Assembly: GCF_000732925.1 (NCBI RefSeq)
Contig: NZ_CP008954.1
Coordinates: forward strand, 1-64,000
DNA length: 64,000 nt
Origin: Amycolatopsis japonica
GTDB taxonomy: Bacteria > Actinomycetota > Actinomycetes > Mycobacteriales > Pseudonocardiaceae
Direction of reading: 5' to 3'
Part shown: in pieces, positions 43,545 through 51,603 of the stretch
Numbering within the stretch: the stretch's first letter is position 1
Layout: every line of letters begins with the position of its first letter
Notes under the pieces: model-generated
What the model was told of the DNA's origin: nothing
The model's input: the letters and a program-made list of their open reading frames with translations, nothing else
The model's database searches: none
Program-made: the position numbers and the translations under genes

Positions 43545-44663
43545 TCATAGCGACCCGCGATGCTCGGCGGCAGCTTCGGCGTATGCAGCCGAGATCGCCA
43601 AACCGGGCGAGCTTGCCGGGTCGAAGTGCTTGTTGCCGTACCGGCCCGTGGTCTCCTTGGATCGGTGTCCGAAATGCTCCTGCAGCTGCTCGTCGGTGTA
43701 GCCCTGGACGTTGCCCTCGGTTTTCAGGGTGTGGCGGGCGACGTGCGCGGTGACCCGTTTCGGATCCGCGATCCCGGCCTGCCGGGCAAGGCGTTCAAGG
43801 ACGGCGTTCACCGCGGACCGCGCCAACGGCCGGTCGTTGGCGGTGACGAACAGGTACGGGGGAGCGGATGCCTTGCCCCGCAAGACGACGGCCGAGCCGA
43901 TCCCGCGCGAGCTGAGGTACCGGTCGAGGCGTTCCCCGGCCTCCGGCGGCAACGTGACGCTGTGCGGCCGGTCGCCCTTGAGTACCAGGTCGACGACACG
44001 GACGCCGTGGGTGTGCCGGATCTTGCCGACCCGCAGCGTGGTCATCTCGGTGACGCGGGGAGCGACGGTGAACAGGAACCAGACCATCGCCGAGTTCCGC
44101 AGGCGCAACGACTCCACGGCGTCGTTGTCCGCGGCCGCGAGGAGCGCACCGACCTCTTCGCGGGTGAGTGACGCGGTGGTCGACTTCGTGCCCTTCGGCA
44201 TCTCGACGCCCAGGTTCGAGCGGTTGATCAGCTCCATCGGATTGACGACCGTGATCCCCTCCTGCATCGCCCACTTGTAGAAGGCCGACGCCGCGGTGAA
44301 GGTGTGCGCCCGCGTCGAGTGAGGAAGTGTCTGCCCGGTGTCAGGGTGCGGAGTCTCGTTGAGCGCCTCCGCCCAGGCGACGACGTGCTGGCGGCCGACG
44401 TCGAGCAGGTGCACCCCGTTTCGGGCGCACCAGGACAGCCACGTGACGCCGTTGCGCAGCCGCGAGGTGTCGCGCCACGTTCCGTTCTTGTCGTACGGCC
44501 AGCCGATCGCGTCCGCGTAGGTGGACTTGGTGTTGCCCTTGACCTCCTTGAGCCACGCGCGGACGATCGCCAGCTCGCGTTGCCAACGCTCGCCGGCCTC
44601 GTCCCGGGCCTGGGCGGGGATCGCTTCCGCCGGGACGAGTTCACCGGCGACGTCTTCGCTCAA
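43545..44663 (-). CDS. int: Tyrosine recombinase/integrase
   Basis: 372 residues from TTG 44663, chosen because AAGGAGG lies 5 bases upstream. The N-terminal part is a SAM-like core-binding domain. Catalytic motifs in order: Arg in VAPRVTEMTTLR, HVARH box (TAHVARHTLKTEG), GHRSKETTGRY with the nucleophilic Tyr. It would integrate and excise the element. The TTG start overlaps the upstream gene stop (TTGA), coupling translation. No tRNA or obvious att core lies beside it, so the attachment site is not placed. Confidence 0.93.
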   Translation of the reverse strand: MSEDVAGELVPAEAIPAQARDEAGERWQRELAIVRAWLKEVKGNTKSTYADAIGWPYDKNGTWRDTSRLRNGVTWLSWCARNGVHLLDVGRQHVVAWAEALNETPHPDTGQTLPHSTRAHTFTAASAFYKWAMQEGITVVNPMELINRSNLGVEMPKGTKSTTASLTREEVGALLAAADNDAVESLRLRNSAMVWFLFTVAPRVTEMTTLRVGKIRHTHGVRVVDLVLKGDRPHSVTLPPEAGERLDRYLSSRGIGSAVVLRGKASAPPYLFVTANDRPLARSAVNAVLERLARQAGIADPKRVTAHVARHTLKTEGNVQGYTDEQLQEHFGHRSKETTGRYGNKHFDPASSPGLAISAAYAEAAAEHRGSL

Positions 44664-45016
44664 CGCTGCCTCCTTGCAGATCGGATCGTGCGGGGGGTTT
44701 TGCCACTGCGCCAGGCTTTCCCGGGGTTTGACGTGAGATGGAAGCCGCCGCATTTGCGGCAGTCGCGGACCCGGACCGGGTTGTAGAGCCTGTCCGGGTC
44801 CGCAGGCCTGTCCTGGATTTCAGCAAGCCGGGCGAGTGCGGCCCGCTCGGTGGGGAACCGCAGCCGATGCCCGTCCGTGCAGAACCGCGCAGCAGCGGGT
44901 TTGTCGCGGACCGGTTCGGCGATGTTCGGCGCGGCCCACCCAGGGGGCGGCGCGAAGGACGCCGCCCCCTGGTTCTCGCGGATAGCCGCCTGAATGGCGC
45001 TGGGATCCACGTTCAC
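44660..45016 (-). CDS. Small protein coupled to the integrase
   Basis: 118 residues from GTG 45016 (GGGAG six bases upstream). The C-terminal part (VRDCRKCGGFHLTS) is a short Cys/His motif typical of small actinobacterial proteins that may bind zinc. Its stop overlaps the integrase start, so stoichiometry may be linked. It might act as a recombination accessory factor, but no HTH is visible. Confidence 0.7.
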   Translation of the reverse strand: MNVDPSAIQAAIRENQGAASFAPPPGWAAPNIAEPVRDKPAAARFCTDGHRLRFPTERAALARLAEIQDRPADPDRLYNPVRVRDCRKCGGFHLTSNPGKAWRSGKTPRTIRSARRQR

Positions 45017-45384
45017 GATCTGCTCCCATCGAGGAGTGCGCGGACCTTGTCGGCGACGACCGCGCCCGAGAGGTCGCAGGTCGCCGGGTCGCTCACGAAC
45101 GCGAGCACCGCGGTGATCCGCTCCTGCTGTGCCGGATCGGCGAGCATCCCGGCCGCCTCCATCACAACGGCCTGGCGAGCAGCCATCACCGTTCTGTTGT
45201 CGCCGAATCCCACCGTCAGCGACGTCCGGTAGGCGAGGCCGGCGGCCAGCTCGACCGGGGGCGTCCCGAACAAGCTGGGCGAGTGCTCGATCAGCCAAGC
45301 GTCATCCACCTTGTTCTGCGTGACGTGAAGCCGGTCCCGCTCCGCAGCGATCGCCTTGCGCCACACGGCATCTGTCCTCCTCAT
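45013..45384 (-). CDS. Hypothetical helical protein of the integrase operon
   Basis: 123 residues, ATG start, overlapping both neighbours by 4 bp (ATGA and GTGA). Mostly helical (WRKAIAAERDRLHVTQNK, VDDAWLIEH). No family recognised. Confidence 0.7.
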   Translation of the reverse strand: MRRTDAVWRKAIAAERDRLHVTQNKVDDAWLIEHSPSLFGTPPVELAAGLAYRTSLTVGFGDNRTVMAARQAVVMEAAGMLADPAQQERITAVLAFVSDPATCDLSGAVVADKVRALLDGSRS

Positions 45385-45911
45385 CGAGCACCGCCCGCAG
45401 CCGCGCCGAGCGCCGCGAAGATGGCCCGGGTCTCAGATTCGCCGACGTGCTCCAGCAACACGCTTTCGAGGGTGTGAGGATCGATCGGGAAGGACCCCAC
45501 CTCAACCTCGGCTTCCTCTTCTGGCTGGTGCATCGCGTCGTAGATGGAGCACGCGTTTGACCAGAGTTTTGGGGCGAGGTCGTGGCCGTGCTGGGCGAGT
45601 ACCCGCGCGTACAGGTCGGGGAAGATCGGAGGACGTTCGCCGGGGAAGTCGGGGTGTTCGGCGATCTCGCGGGGCGTGGTGGGCGCTGGCGGGACGATCT
45701 CGACGTCGGGCGGTGTGGCGCCCCAGTTGATCGTCGTGCCGGTCGGGTGGGCGGTTCCGGTGAGCATGTCGGTGAATGCCCAGGCTGCGTGTTCGGCGGA
45801 GTGCTGGAACCGGTAGCCGAGGTACAGGGTCGGGTGGCCAGGGCGGGTGATCGTGACGGCGAACGGGAATTCGGCTCTGCTGGCCGGTTCCGTGGTGTCC
45901 GTGGTGGACAT
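45381..45911 (-). CDS. Hypothetical protein, first gene of the integrase operon
   Basis: 176 residues with AAGGAGACACCA before the ATG. The early part (FPFAVTITRPGHPTLYLGY) is beta-rich; the rest is Pro-rich then helical. Followed through 4-bp overlaps by two small genes and the integrase, so one transcript probably covers 45911-43545. Confidence 0.7.
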   Translation of the reverse strand: MSTTDTTEPASRAEFPFAVTITRPGHPTLYLGYRFQHSAEHAAWAFTDMLTGTAHPTGTTINWGATPPDVEIVPPAPTTPREIAEHPDFPGERPPIFPDLYARVLAQHGHDLAPKLWSNACSIYDAMHQPEEEAEVEVGSFPIDPHTLESVLLEHVGESETRAIFAALGAAAGGAR

Positions 45912-46003
45912 TGGTGTCTCCTTCGCTGTTGTGCTGACAGCTCGAAGTGGGTATCGGAAGTGGTGTTGCTGCCGCGAAGTGCTGGCCCGCGGACGTGAAG
46001 GTT

Positions 46004-46354
46004 CTACGCGTCGCGTTGCGAGGCGGGGTGTTCTTCTGGCCGGTACTCGACGCGCCGCGCGTTCCAGACCTCAAGGGCCTGCTTGATCTTCCGCTGACGT
46101 CGGGCGCTGCCGTAGTGGCGCTCGCTCGTCAGCCAGGTGCAGATCACTTCCGCGTTCAGGTGCGCCATCTCCCAGTCGTGCCGGGCAACCTGCCAGGCCA
46201 CCTGGCGCTCGGCGACGTGGAACGTCCGCATGTCGCAGACGGTGGCTCTCTGATGGGAGCGACGTCGTTCGGTCAGCCGCGTGATGAGCGCGGCCGCACC
46301 GATGACAAGTACGACCCCGAGCGGTGCGGCGATGCCGAGAAGCCACGGGCTCAT
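46004..46354 (-). CDS. Single-span membrane protein
   Basis: 116 residues from ATG 46354, overlapping the upstream stop by 4 bp. The N-terminal membrane segment (LLGIAAPLGVVLVIGAAALI) is followed by a basic helical cytoplasmic domain (RRSHQRATVCDMRTFHVAE). Function unknown. Confidence 0.65.
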   Translation of the reverse strand: MSPWLLGIAAPLGVVLVIGAAALITRLTERRRSHQRATVCDMRTFHVAERQVAWQVARHDWEMAHLNAEVICTWLTSERHYGSARRQRKIKQALEVWNARRVEYRPEEHPASQRDA

Positions 46355-46617
46355 GCTCCAGCCCCCTCGGCCGCCGATGCCGCCTCGTCCAGCGCGCGGC
46401 CTGCGTCGATCACTTCCTGTTCGCACTGCGTGAGCCATGCCGCCGCGCGGATGTAGTGGTAGTACTCGTCGCTGTCTTCAGTGTCAGGACAGTCGGCCTG
46501 ATTCCAAGCGGTCTCGGCTGCCTCCATTTCAGCCTGCGCGCGCTTGAGCCAGATGCTCTTGTTGTTCAGCCGTTGACTCAACTGGGCAATGAGCCGATCG
46601 TGCTCGGCTTGCGTCAT
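46351..46617 (-). CDS. Small helical protein
   Basis: 88 residues from ATG 46617 (GGAAGG six bases upstream). Predicted helical hairpin with heptad-like spacing (RLIAQLSQRLNNKSIWLKRA). It begins 33 bp from a 34-bp palindrome that separates it from a divergent + strand gene. Coupled to the membrane-protein gene downstream. Confidence 0.65.
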   Translation of the reverse strand: MTQAEHDRLIAQLSQRLNNKSIWLKRAQAEMEAAETAWNQADCPDTEDSDEYYHYIRAAAWLTQCEQEVIDAGRALDEAASAAEGAGA

Positions 46618-46649
46618 CGGAGACCTTCCGTTAGGTAACAGTGTTTGGA

Positions 46650-46683
46650 TACTCAGTACATAATACAGATTATGTACTGAGTA
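46650..46683. promoter_or_regulatory. 34-bp palindrome in divergent promoter region
   Basis: Perfect 15-bp arms TACTCAGTACATAAT around ACAG. It is AT-rich against the GC-rich background and lies between divergent genes (46617 -, 46728 +), so it is a strong operator candidate, probably overlapping both promoters. Confidence 0.7.
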
Positions 46684-46727
46684 GGGTAGTGCAGCTTCAT
46701 TCCAACGGCCTTTGGCAGAGTGACCGA

Positions 46728-47372
46728 ATGAGCGCGCGAACAGCGGGCCGCGCGGCGGCTGCACACCTGTGGCGATTCAAGAGGCCCCTGTTGAGCCTCG
46801 TGATACTTCTGCCTTCGGCCGGGGCGCTGTACGAAGGATTCCGCAACGGGGACTTCATCGTCGCGGCCATCGCGACGCTCGTCCTTCTGCTTCTCGGCGT
46901 GGCCGTCGACCGGCTCGCGTTCTCCAAGCTGCCGAACGGCCGGGACGTCACCACGCATTACCTCGAACTGGCCACGGTGGTCGATGCACACCCCCACGAC
47001 CAGCTTCTCCGATACAAGGACTCGACCGAGGCGGTGTTGTTCCTCTGCCGCCACCAGGGACCTGTCCGCGGTTTCCTCCGGCTGAACTTCAACGACGTCG
47101 AGCTACCTCAAATCGACCAGGAGGGCTGGATTTCGGCCGAGGACTTCCTGCTCGTCCCTGGTTCCAATCTGGTCCTCCAAACCCCCACGGCCTGCATGAT
47201 CGACGACGATGGCGCCTTCTTGCCAGCTACCAAAGACCCCACCGTGTCCGACAGCATGAAGGGGACGTTCTTCCGCTTCCGCACAGGCCACGGGTTCGCC
47301 GCCACCGACACACTGCGAGACCTCGTACGGCAGGTCCGCCAGGCCGTCCCCTTCAAGAGCGAGGCGCCATAA
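46728..47372 (+). CDS. Two-span membrane protein with soluble domain
   Basis: 214 residues from ATG 46728. Two membrane segments near residues 20-60 (LLSLVILLPSAGALYEG, IVAAIATLVLLLLGVAV), then a 150-residue soluble domain (LPQIDQEGWISAEDFLLVPG). No recognised family. It is divergent from a small operon across the palindrome. Confidence 0.65.
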   Translation: MSARTAGRAAAAHLWRFKRPLLSLVILLPSAGALYEGFRNGDFIVAAIATLVLLLLGVAVDRLAFSKLPNGRDVTTHYLELATVVDAHPHDQLLRYKDSTEAVLFLCRHQGPVRGFLRLNFNDVELPQIDQEGWISAEDFLLVPGSNLVLQTPTACMIDDDGAFLPATKDPTVSDSMKGTFFRFRTGHGFAATDTLRDLVRQVRQAVPFKSEAP

Positions 47373-47595
47373 CGCCGATCCGGTGACTGGATCGTCATTG
47401 TCGGTGAGCTTCGCTATCGTGATGGCCTGGGCAACGCACAGGCCCATCTCCGAGCCGATCCGGTCCCCACGCGGCCAACACGGCGACCGAGGACAAGACG
47501 GCGCCGCCTCAGTGCGACCGGCACACCCGACGCGATCACCTGGGCGACCAGGCCGACCTCGCGGGGTGCGTGGGACCTCGCTGGAGGACGACCTG

Positions 47596-48348
47596 ATGAC
47601 CCGCCACAACCACCGTCGCCGCCGCGACGTCCGGCAATACATGACCGACCACGGCGTGACGTACACCGAGGCACTACGAGCGATCGACGCTGCCGACGAC
47701 CGCAAGAGCACCGCCACCGCGAACCCGTTCCGGCCCCGTCCCGTCGACCAGGGCGGCCCGGAGATGCCCGCGGTCGTCACCCTCGACAACGACGTCAACC
47801 CCATCTGCGGGCACTACCTGGGCAACCTGTGCACCGGCTGCGGCGTGTGCACCACCTGCGACGGCTGCTACTGCGCCGAACTACGGCAGGAGGCCGAGCT
47901 GGACGCGTACTTCCGCGAGGTCGAGCGTGAGCACGCCGAGCATTGGCAGGAGCCCGGCGAGGACTGCCCCACCTGTGAAAGCGATCGGAAACGGTCGAAG
48001 GACTTCACCGAGTGCCCGAAGTGCGGCAAGGCGTTGCAGGGGTTCTGGCATTTCCGCGAGCACTGCCCGCCCTACTGCCGGAAGGACAAGCCACACGCGC
48101 CCGGTCTGGACTGGTCGCACCTGATCGGCAAGCGGATCACCATCGACACCCACTGGCTCTACGAGGGCGACATGTCCCAGTACGCGGCCAGCTGGACCGG
48201 CACCGTCACGGGACCTTGGACGAATCCCGGCACCGGGACCGAGACCGGCATGTACGAGCTGGAGCTCGACCCGACCGTTCCGCAGCCACGGGATGACATC
48301 ACCACGACCCCGTTCAACCCGCGCGAATTCACCATCACCGAGCACTGA
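47596..48348 (+). CDS. Zinc-finger-like hypothetical protein
   Basis: 250 residues from ATG 47596 (CTGGAGGACGACCTG upstream). N-terminal RQYMTDHGVTYTEALRAI resembles the N-terminus of the 42241-43374 protein. Clusters of Cys at residues 72-95 (CTGCGVCTTCDGCYC) and 127-146 (CPTC, CPKC) suggest two zinc sites. The C-terminal half has an SH3-like feel (ITIDTHWLYEGDMSQ). Role unknown. Confidence 0.7.
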   Translation: MTRHNHRRRRDVRQYMTDHGVTYTEALRAIDAADDRKSTATANPFRPRPVDQGGPEMPAVVTLDNDVNPICGHYLGNLCTGCGVCTTCDGCYCAELRQEAELDAYFREVEREHAEHWQEPGEDCPTCESDRKRSKDFTECPKCGKALQGFWHFREHCPPYCRKDKPHAPGLDWSHLIGKRITIDTHWLYEGDMSQYAASWTGTVTGPWTNPGTGTETGMYELELDPTVPQPRDDITTTPFNPREFTITEH

Positions 48349-48399
48349 CCAGCCGCGCTGGATCGGCGAAGGACCTTTCGCGTACGATCCCGACTGCAT

Positions 48400-48488
48400 G
48401 TTGTCCCCGCATCAGCGGGGTTGATCCCTGGCCTGCCTCATCGCTTTGCCAGCTCGGATCGTCGTCCCTGCGCAAGCGGGGTTGCCGC
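48400..48488 (+). CRISPR. Two-repeat type I-E-like mini-CRISPR array, degenerate
   Basis: Two 28-base repeats (48400-48427 and 48461-48488) share 20 of 28 positions, start GTTGTCCCCGC and GTCGTCCCTGC, and both contain AGCGGGGTTG. Each can form the GC stem typical of actinobacterial type I-E repeats. The period is exactly 61 bases, the type I-E value, leaving a 33-base spacer at 48428-48460. No cas gene is near. It could be a phage-borne array that uses host Cascade, or a decayed remnant. Confidence 0.55.
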
Positions 48489-48552
48489 GCTCTCGCGGAT
48501 TTCAAACACCAGGCCGATCTCGGCCCCTTCATTGCCCCTGTGGAGGAACAAC

Positions 48553-48927
48553 ATGCCCACGATCTACGCGGACGTCTCCCGCTGGCGGAAAGGCGCTCGC
48601 GACGACGTGGCACGCGCCGCGCACAACGCCGAGACAACGTCGTGGCGGCGGTCGCTGCGCGAAGCGACGTTCGATCCCGAGGACCACGAAGTCCTGTTCG
48701 AGCAGCTGCGCGCCGGCCTCCGGCTGTCGGAAGCCGCGGCCGTCGTCGGCCAGACGACGCACGCGGTCTACGGCAGGGCCCGGTGGGATGCGGAGTTCAG
48801 CGAAAAGCTGGAGCGGGTCCTTGCGGAGACCTGTCCCGCCGAGATCTGCGGTACAGCCAAGGGCGCGCGGCAGGGCGGGCATTGCGCGTCCTGCCGCGCC
48901 GCTCACCGCGGTCGTAGCGTGGGCTGA
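48553..48927 (+). CDS. HTH-like phage protein with Cys tail
   Basis: 124 residues from ATG 48553 (TGGAGGAACAAC). The middle region (FEQLRAGLRLSEAAAVVGQT then THAVYGRARWD) is a likely helix-turn-helix of the homeodomain/terminase-small type. The C-terminal CGTAKGARQGGHCASCRAAHR may bind zinc. A regulator or a DNA-binding accessory protein. Confidence 0.65.
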   Translation: MPTIYADVSRWRKGARDDVARAAHNAETTSWRRSLREATFDPEDHEVLFEQLRAGLRLSEAAAVVGQTTHAVYGRARWDAEFSEKLERVLAETCPAEICGTAKGARQGGHCASCRAAHRGRSVG

Positions 48928-48990
48928 GCGTGGGTCGAGCGTGGGTCGGTCTGCTCGCGCTCAACGTCGACCATCCACCACACTTGACCA

Positions 48991-49146
48991 ATGGCTGACG
49001 AACAGCAGGAGTGCACGGGAGATTTGTCTTGCTCCGCTACCGAAGAACATGACGCCGAGTGCCGTGGGTGGCGCCAGGAGCAACGAGCGCAAGCACACGA
49101 GGACTGGGAAACCAAGAACGCGCTTGTCCACGAGTTCGACTACTGA
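48991..49146 (+). CDS. 51-residue acidic peptide
   Basis: MADEQQECTGDLSCSATEE followed by a helical segment rich in Glu, Gln and Trp, ending EFDY. No ribosome site is evident, and a TTGACC lies just upstream. Codon choice is acceptable. It overlaps the convergent gene by 7 bp. Uncertain gene. Confidence 0.35.
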   Translation: MADEQQECTGDLSCSATEEHDAECRGWRQEQRAQAHEDWETKNALVHEFDY

Positions 49147-49547
49147 CGTCCCGCAGTGACGCCCTCGGGGAGCTTGAGGCCGCGCTTCGCCAAGTGGTAG
49201 CCGATCCACTCGTGCTGATCGGGCCCGAAGACGCCCAAGCGGATCAGCTCGGTATCGATCCACGCGTACAGCAGCAGGGCCGCGTCGCGTATGGCGGAGT
49301 CGGGACCGTCGAGGGCTTCCACGATCGGGTGCTTCGGATCCAAGGTCAGGTTTTTCGCCGCGTGATCGATGGCATGTCGGACGTCTGTGTCCGTGAGCGG
49401 TTTCTGCTTGGAGCCAGGCAAAATCGTCCGGGGGTGCATGGTCATCAGCAGCCGGGTCAGGTTGAAGCGCGGGATCACGATCCGTGCCTCGATAGCCTGG
49501 AACTTGTCGCTGTCGATCTCGCTGTCGCGGCGCGCGTACTTCGGCAT
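49140..49547 (-). CDS. Hypothetical helical protein
   Basis: 135 residues from ATG 49547 (CTGGAG upstream). Begins MPKYARRDSEIDSDKFQ; contains a long helical part (TDTDVRHAIDHAAKNLTL). A palindrome lies 27 bp upstream (49574-49603), so it may be separately regulated. No family recognised. Confidence 0.65.
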   Translation of the reverse strand: MPKYARRDSEIDSDKFQAIEARIVIPRFNLTRLLMTMHPRTILPGSKQKPLTDTDVRHAIDHAAKNLTLDPKHPIVEALDGPDSAIRDAALLLYAWIDTELIRLGVFGPDQHEWIGYHLAKRGLKLPEGVTAGRQ

Positions 49548-49573
49548 ACCGCCACTCCAGCACGAAACAGCGG

Positions 49574-49603
49574 TGGGGAATGTCCACGTCTGGACATTCC
49601 CCA
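49574..49603. promoter_or_regulatory. 30-bp palindrome, operator or terminator
   Basis: TGGGGAATGTCCA (49574-49586) pairs perfectly with 49591-49603 around CGTC. It lies between the RelE-like toxin gene and the next - strand gene. There is no U-tract, so an operator is as likely as a terminator. Confidence 0.55.
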
Positions 49604-49624
49604 CTGATTCCCTCGAACAGAGGA

Positions 49625-49879
49625 TCAGCCGAGCCAGGTGACGTCGAGGACGTCGACGCGGTCCTGGTCGTCAAGCACCAGATAGGTCACGCAGCCCCGG
49701 CCTTCCGCGAAGTCCAGCTGGCGCATCGGCCCATCGGGCTTGGCGATGTTGTACGGCGGCGCGCTCCACGGAACCAGCTCGAGGAAGTCGTACACCTCGA
49801 CGAAGTCGTCCAGGACGTCGTCCGGGAGCTTGCGGATCTGGTCGAGGACACGCGGATCCGTCACGATGCGGTACGCCAC
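49625..49879 (-). CDS. RelE/ParE-like toxin
   Basis: 84 residues from GTG 49879. The pattern AYRIVTDPRVLDQIRKLPDD ... MRQLDFAEGRGCVTYLVL ... VDVLDVTWLG matches a streptomycete RelE/ParE-fold family: strand, two helices, then three strands. Such toxins usually cut mRNA at the ribosome or poison gyrase. It lies 13 bp after a DUF6247 gene, a usual partner. Catalytic residues of classical RelE are not obvious. Confidence 0.7.
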   Translation of the reverse strand: MAYRIVTDPRVLDQIRKLPDDVLDDFVEVYDFLELVPWSAPPYNIAKPDGPMRQLDFAEGRGCVTYLVLDDQDRVDVLDVTWLG

Positions 49880-49892
49880 AGGAGAAGGGGTC

Positions 49893-50216
49893 CTACCGGC
49901 CGAGGAAGGCCCGCACCTGGGCGGGCGATACGGCGCCAGCCGGCGGTTCTCCGGTCCGCATGGTGCGCGCGGCCTGCTGGAGCATGGCGCGGTGCGCGGC
50001 CGGGTCGACGAGCGTCTGCTGCGCGATCCGACGCCAGTTCTCCAGCGTCTCGAAGATGAGGCCCGGGTTCCGGGTCTGCTTTGCCACATCCAGCGCCCGC
50101 TGGAAAGCAGCGCCGAACTCATCGCGCTCCTCCGGCAGGAGGGCATCCCGGATCGCCCAGGGCGATTCCAGCCCGCTGGGCTCCGGGTGCTCGGGGTGGT
50201 GCGCGGCCGCAGTCAC
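49893..50216 (-). CDS. DUF6247-like antitoxin candidate
   Basis: 107 residues from GTG 50216. The core SPWAIRDALLPEERDEFGAA then helix FETLENWRRIAQQ matches DUF6247 proteins found next to RelE-like genes in actinomycetes. The extra C-terminal helix may bind the toxin or DNA. Precedes the toxin gene, as antitoxins usually do. Confidence 0.65.
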   Translation of the reverse strand: MTAAAHHPEHPEPSGLESPWAIRDALLPEERDEFGAAFQRALDVAKQTRNPGLIFETLENWRRIAQQTLVDPAAHRAMLQQAARTMRTGEPPAGAVSPAQVRAFLGR

Positions 50217-50261
50217 GTGTTCACCATAGCCCGCCCGCGGTCGAACTGGGATCGTTGCTGC

Positions 50262-50771
50262 ATGGTGGGGCTGGAAGACCTGACGCCGGGACGTCGCGAA
50301 TACCTTCAGTGGTTCCACGGGCGGCACTCCGGCGCGGAACGCGAAGATCTCGACCGCATGATCCGTGAGGCTGTTCATCGCCGCTGCTCGGTCCCCTTGG
50401 AGGCCATCGAGCTGCTGTCTCCGCCCTTGAGCACGACGGGAACCGGGCCGATCGCCGTCATCCGGAGGCGGTTGATCGCCACGTATGGTTCGACCTGCAT
50501 GACGTGTCCGATGCGCGGTGAACGCGTCGACCACGATCATCGAACCGGTTTCGTACGGGGGTTCCTGTGCAACTGGTGCAACGGCCGGGTGGATCACTGC
50601 CTTCACGTGGATGGGTGCGCCTACGCGCGCTACCTCACCGCGCCTCCGGCGGCCGCCTTGAAGATCCGTTACCCGAACCGCGGGCGGCGGCCGCGACCTC
50701 CGGCCCTGAATGCGGACGAACGGCGCGCGCTACGAGCCGAGATCGCCGCTCAGGAGGAGTCTTCGGGGTAG
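50262..50771 (+). CDS. Recombination endonuclease VII-like nuclease
   Basis: 169 residues from ATG 50262. Motifs CMTC, VDHDHRTGFVRGFLCNWCN form the zinc-bound HNH-type site of T4 endonuclease VII family proteins, which resolve branched DNA before packaging. The N-terminal 80 residues are an extra helical domain. No ribosome site precedes the ATG, and only 45 bp separate it from the divergent antitoxin gene, so a leaderless transcript is likely. Confidence 0.85.
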   Translation: MVGLEDLTPGRREYLQWFHGRHSGAEREDLDRMIREAVHRRCSVPLEAIELLSPPLSTTGTGPIAVIRRRLIATYGSTCMTCPMRGERVDHDHRTGFVRGFLCNWCNGRVDHCLHVDGCAYARYLTAPPAAALKIRYPNRGRRPRPPALNADERRALRAEIAAQEESSG

Positions 50772-50779
50772 AAGCGCCG

Positions 50780-51175
50780 CTAGCGTGCGCTTTCCCAGGC
50801 CCGAAGAAGCTCGGCGCCTTCGGGATCGTCGATGAACATCAGCGTCAGCTGGTCGAGCATGAGCCTGAACATGTCCGGCCCGTACCCCTTGAAGTCCTGG
50901 TGGCGGATCACCCCGTTGATCGCCCAAGCGAGCAGGAGGGCGCTGTAGGGGCCGATCTCGGTGTCGAACCGCTCCCCCGCCCTCTCCTGCCGAAGAAGGT
51001 CGGTCAGCTCGTCGTCCGATGGAACTGGCGGCTGGTCGCCTTTCTGGGTGGCGTACCAGGTGATGGCCGGGATCATCGCCTGGCTCCACGGGCCGAGCTG
51101 GAGGATCCGCCGCTCCCCTGCCTCGTCGCGTTCCCGGAGGCTGCGCAGGTACGCGTCTTGGGCTTCGGTGATCAC
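50780..51175 (-). CDS. Hypothetical helical protein
   Basis: 131 residues from GTG 51175 (GAGGCCCATC upstream), overlapping the preceding gene by 4 bp (GTGA). Helical throughout (EAQDAYLRSLRERDEAGE). Convergent with the endonuclease VII gene. No family recognised. Confidence 0.65.
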   Translation of the reverse strand: MITEAQDAYLRSLRERDEAGERRILQLGPWSQAMIPAITWYATQKGDQPPVPSDDELTDLLRQERAGERFDTEIGPYSALLLAWAINGVIRHQDFKGYGPDMFRLMLDQLTLMFIDDPEGAELLRAWESAR

Positions 51176-51603
51176 GATGGGCCTCGTTTCCCCGCGTCCA
51201 GCGGCTGCCCGGGTCCGAGCATGATCTTCCGGAATTGGTCGACGGCGCTGTACTCGAGCTGCGCGTAGCCCAGCTCTTCGGCGAGGCCGGCGAAGTCTTC
51301 GCGCGCGATGAAGGCGTGGCAGTGGTCGCAGGCGACCCAGCCGGTACCGGTCAGAATCCCTGCGTCGACCGGGACGTCGATACCGCCGAAGTTCATGGTG
51401 ACGGTGGACTTCACCGGGTAGTACCAGCGCGGCGGCCGCTGTTCCTTCGAGCGTTCGCAGAAGTCGCACATCTGGCTCAAGCCGGTGGCGGGAACGTCGG
51501 CCGAAAGCCCCAGCGCGGCAAGGAGTTCCGCCTCGGTGCGAGCAGGTTGGGGCGCGGGTCGAATGTTCCCCAGCGGGTGCGGGAAGTCACGATCACCGGT
51601 CAT
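51172..51603 (-). CDS. Hypothetical zinc-ribbon-like protein
   Basis: 143 residues. Cys pairs CDFC (near residue 46) and CDHCH (near residue 92) are spaced for one zinc site. Mid part TVTMNFGGIDVPVDAGI is beta-rich. Similar proteins occur in actinobacterial accessory regions without known role. Confidence 0.65.
   Translation of the reverse strand: MTGDRDFPHPLGNIRPAPQPARTEAELLAALGLSADVPATGLSQMCDFCERSKEQRPPRWYYPVKSTVTMNFGGIDVPVDAGILTGTGWVACDHCHAFIAREDFAGLAEELGYAQLEYSAVDQFRKIMLGPGQPLDAGKRGPS

Noticed and set aside
43545..45016. Search for a tRNA gene or att core beside the integrase
   Set aside because: No cloverleaf-like sequence or T-loop consensus was found, and no long direct repeat pair bracketing the element is visible in the window.
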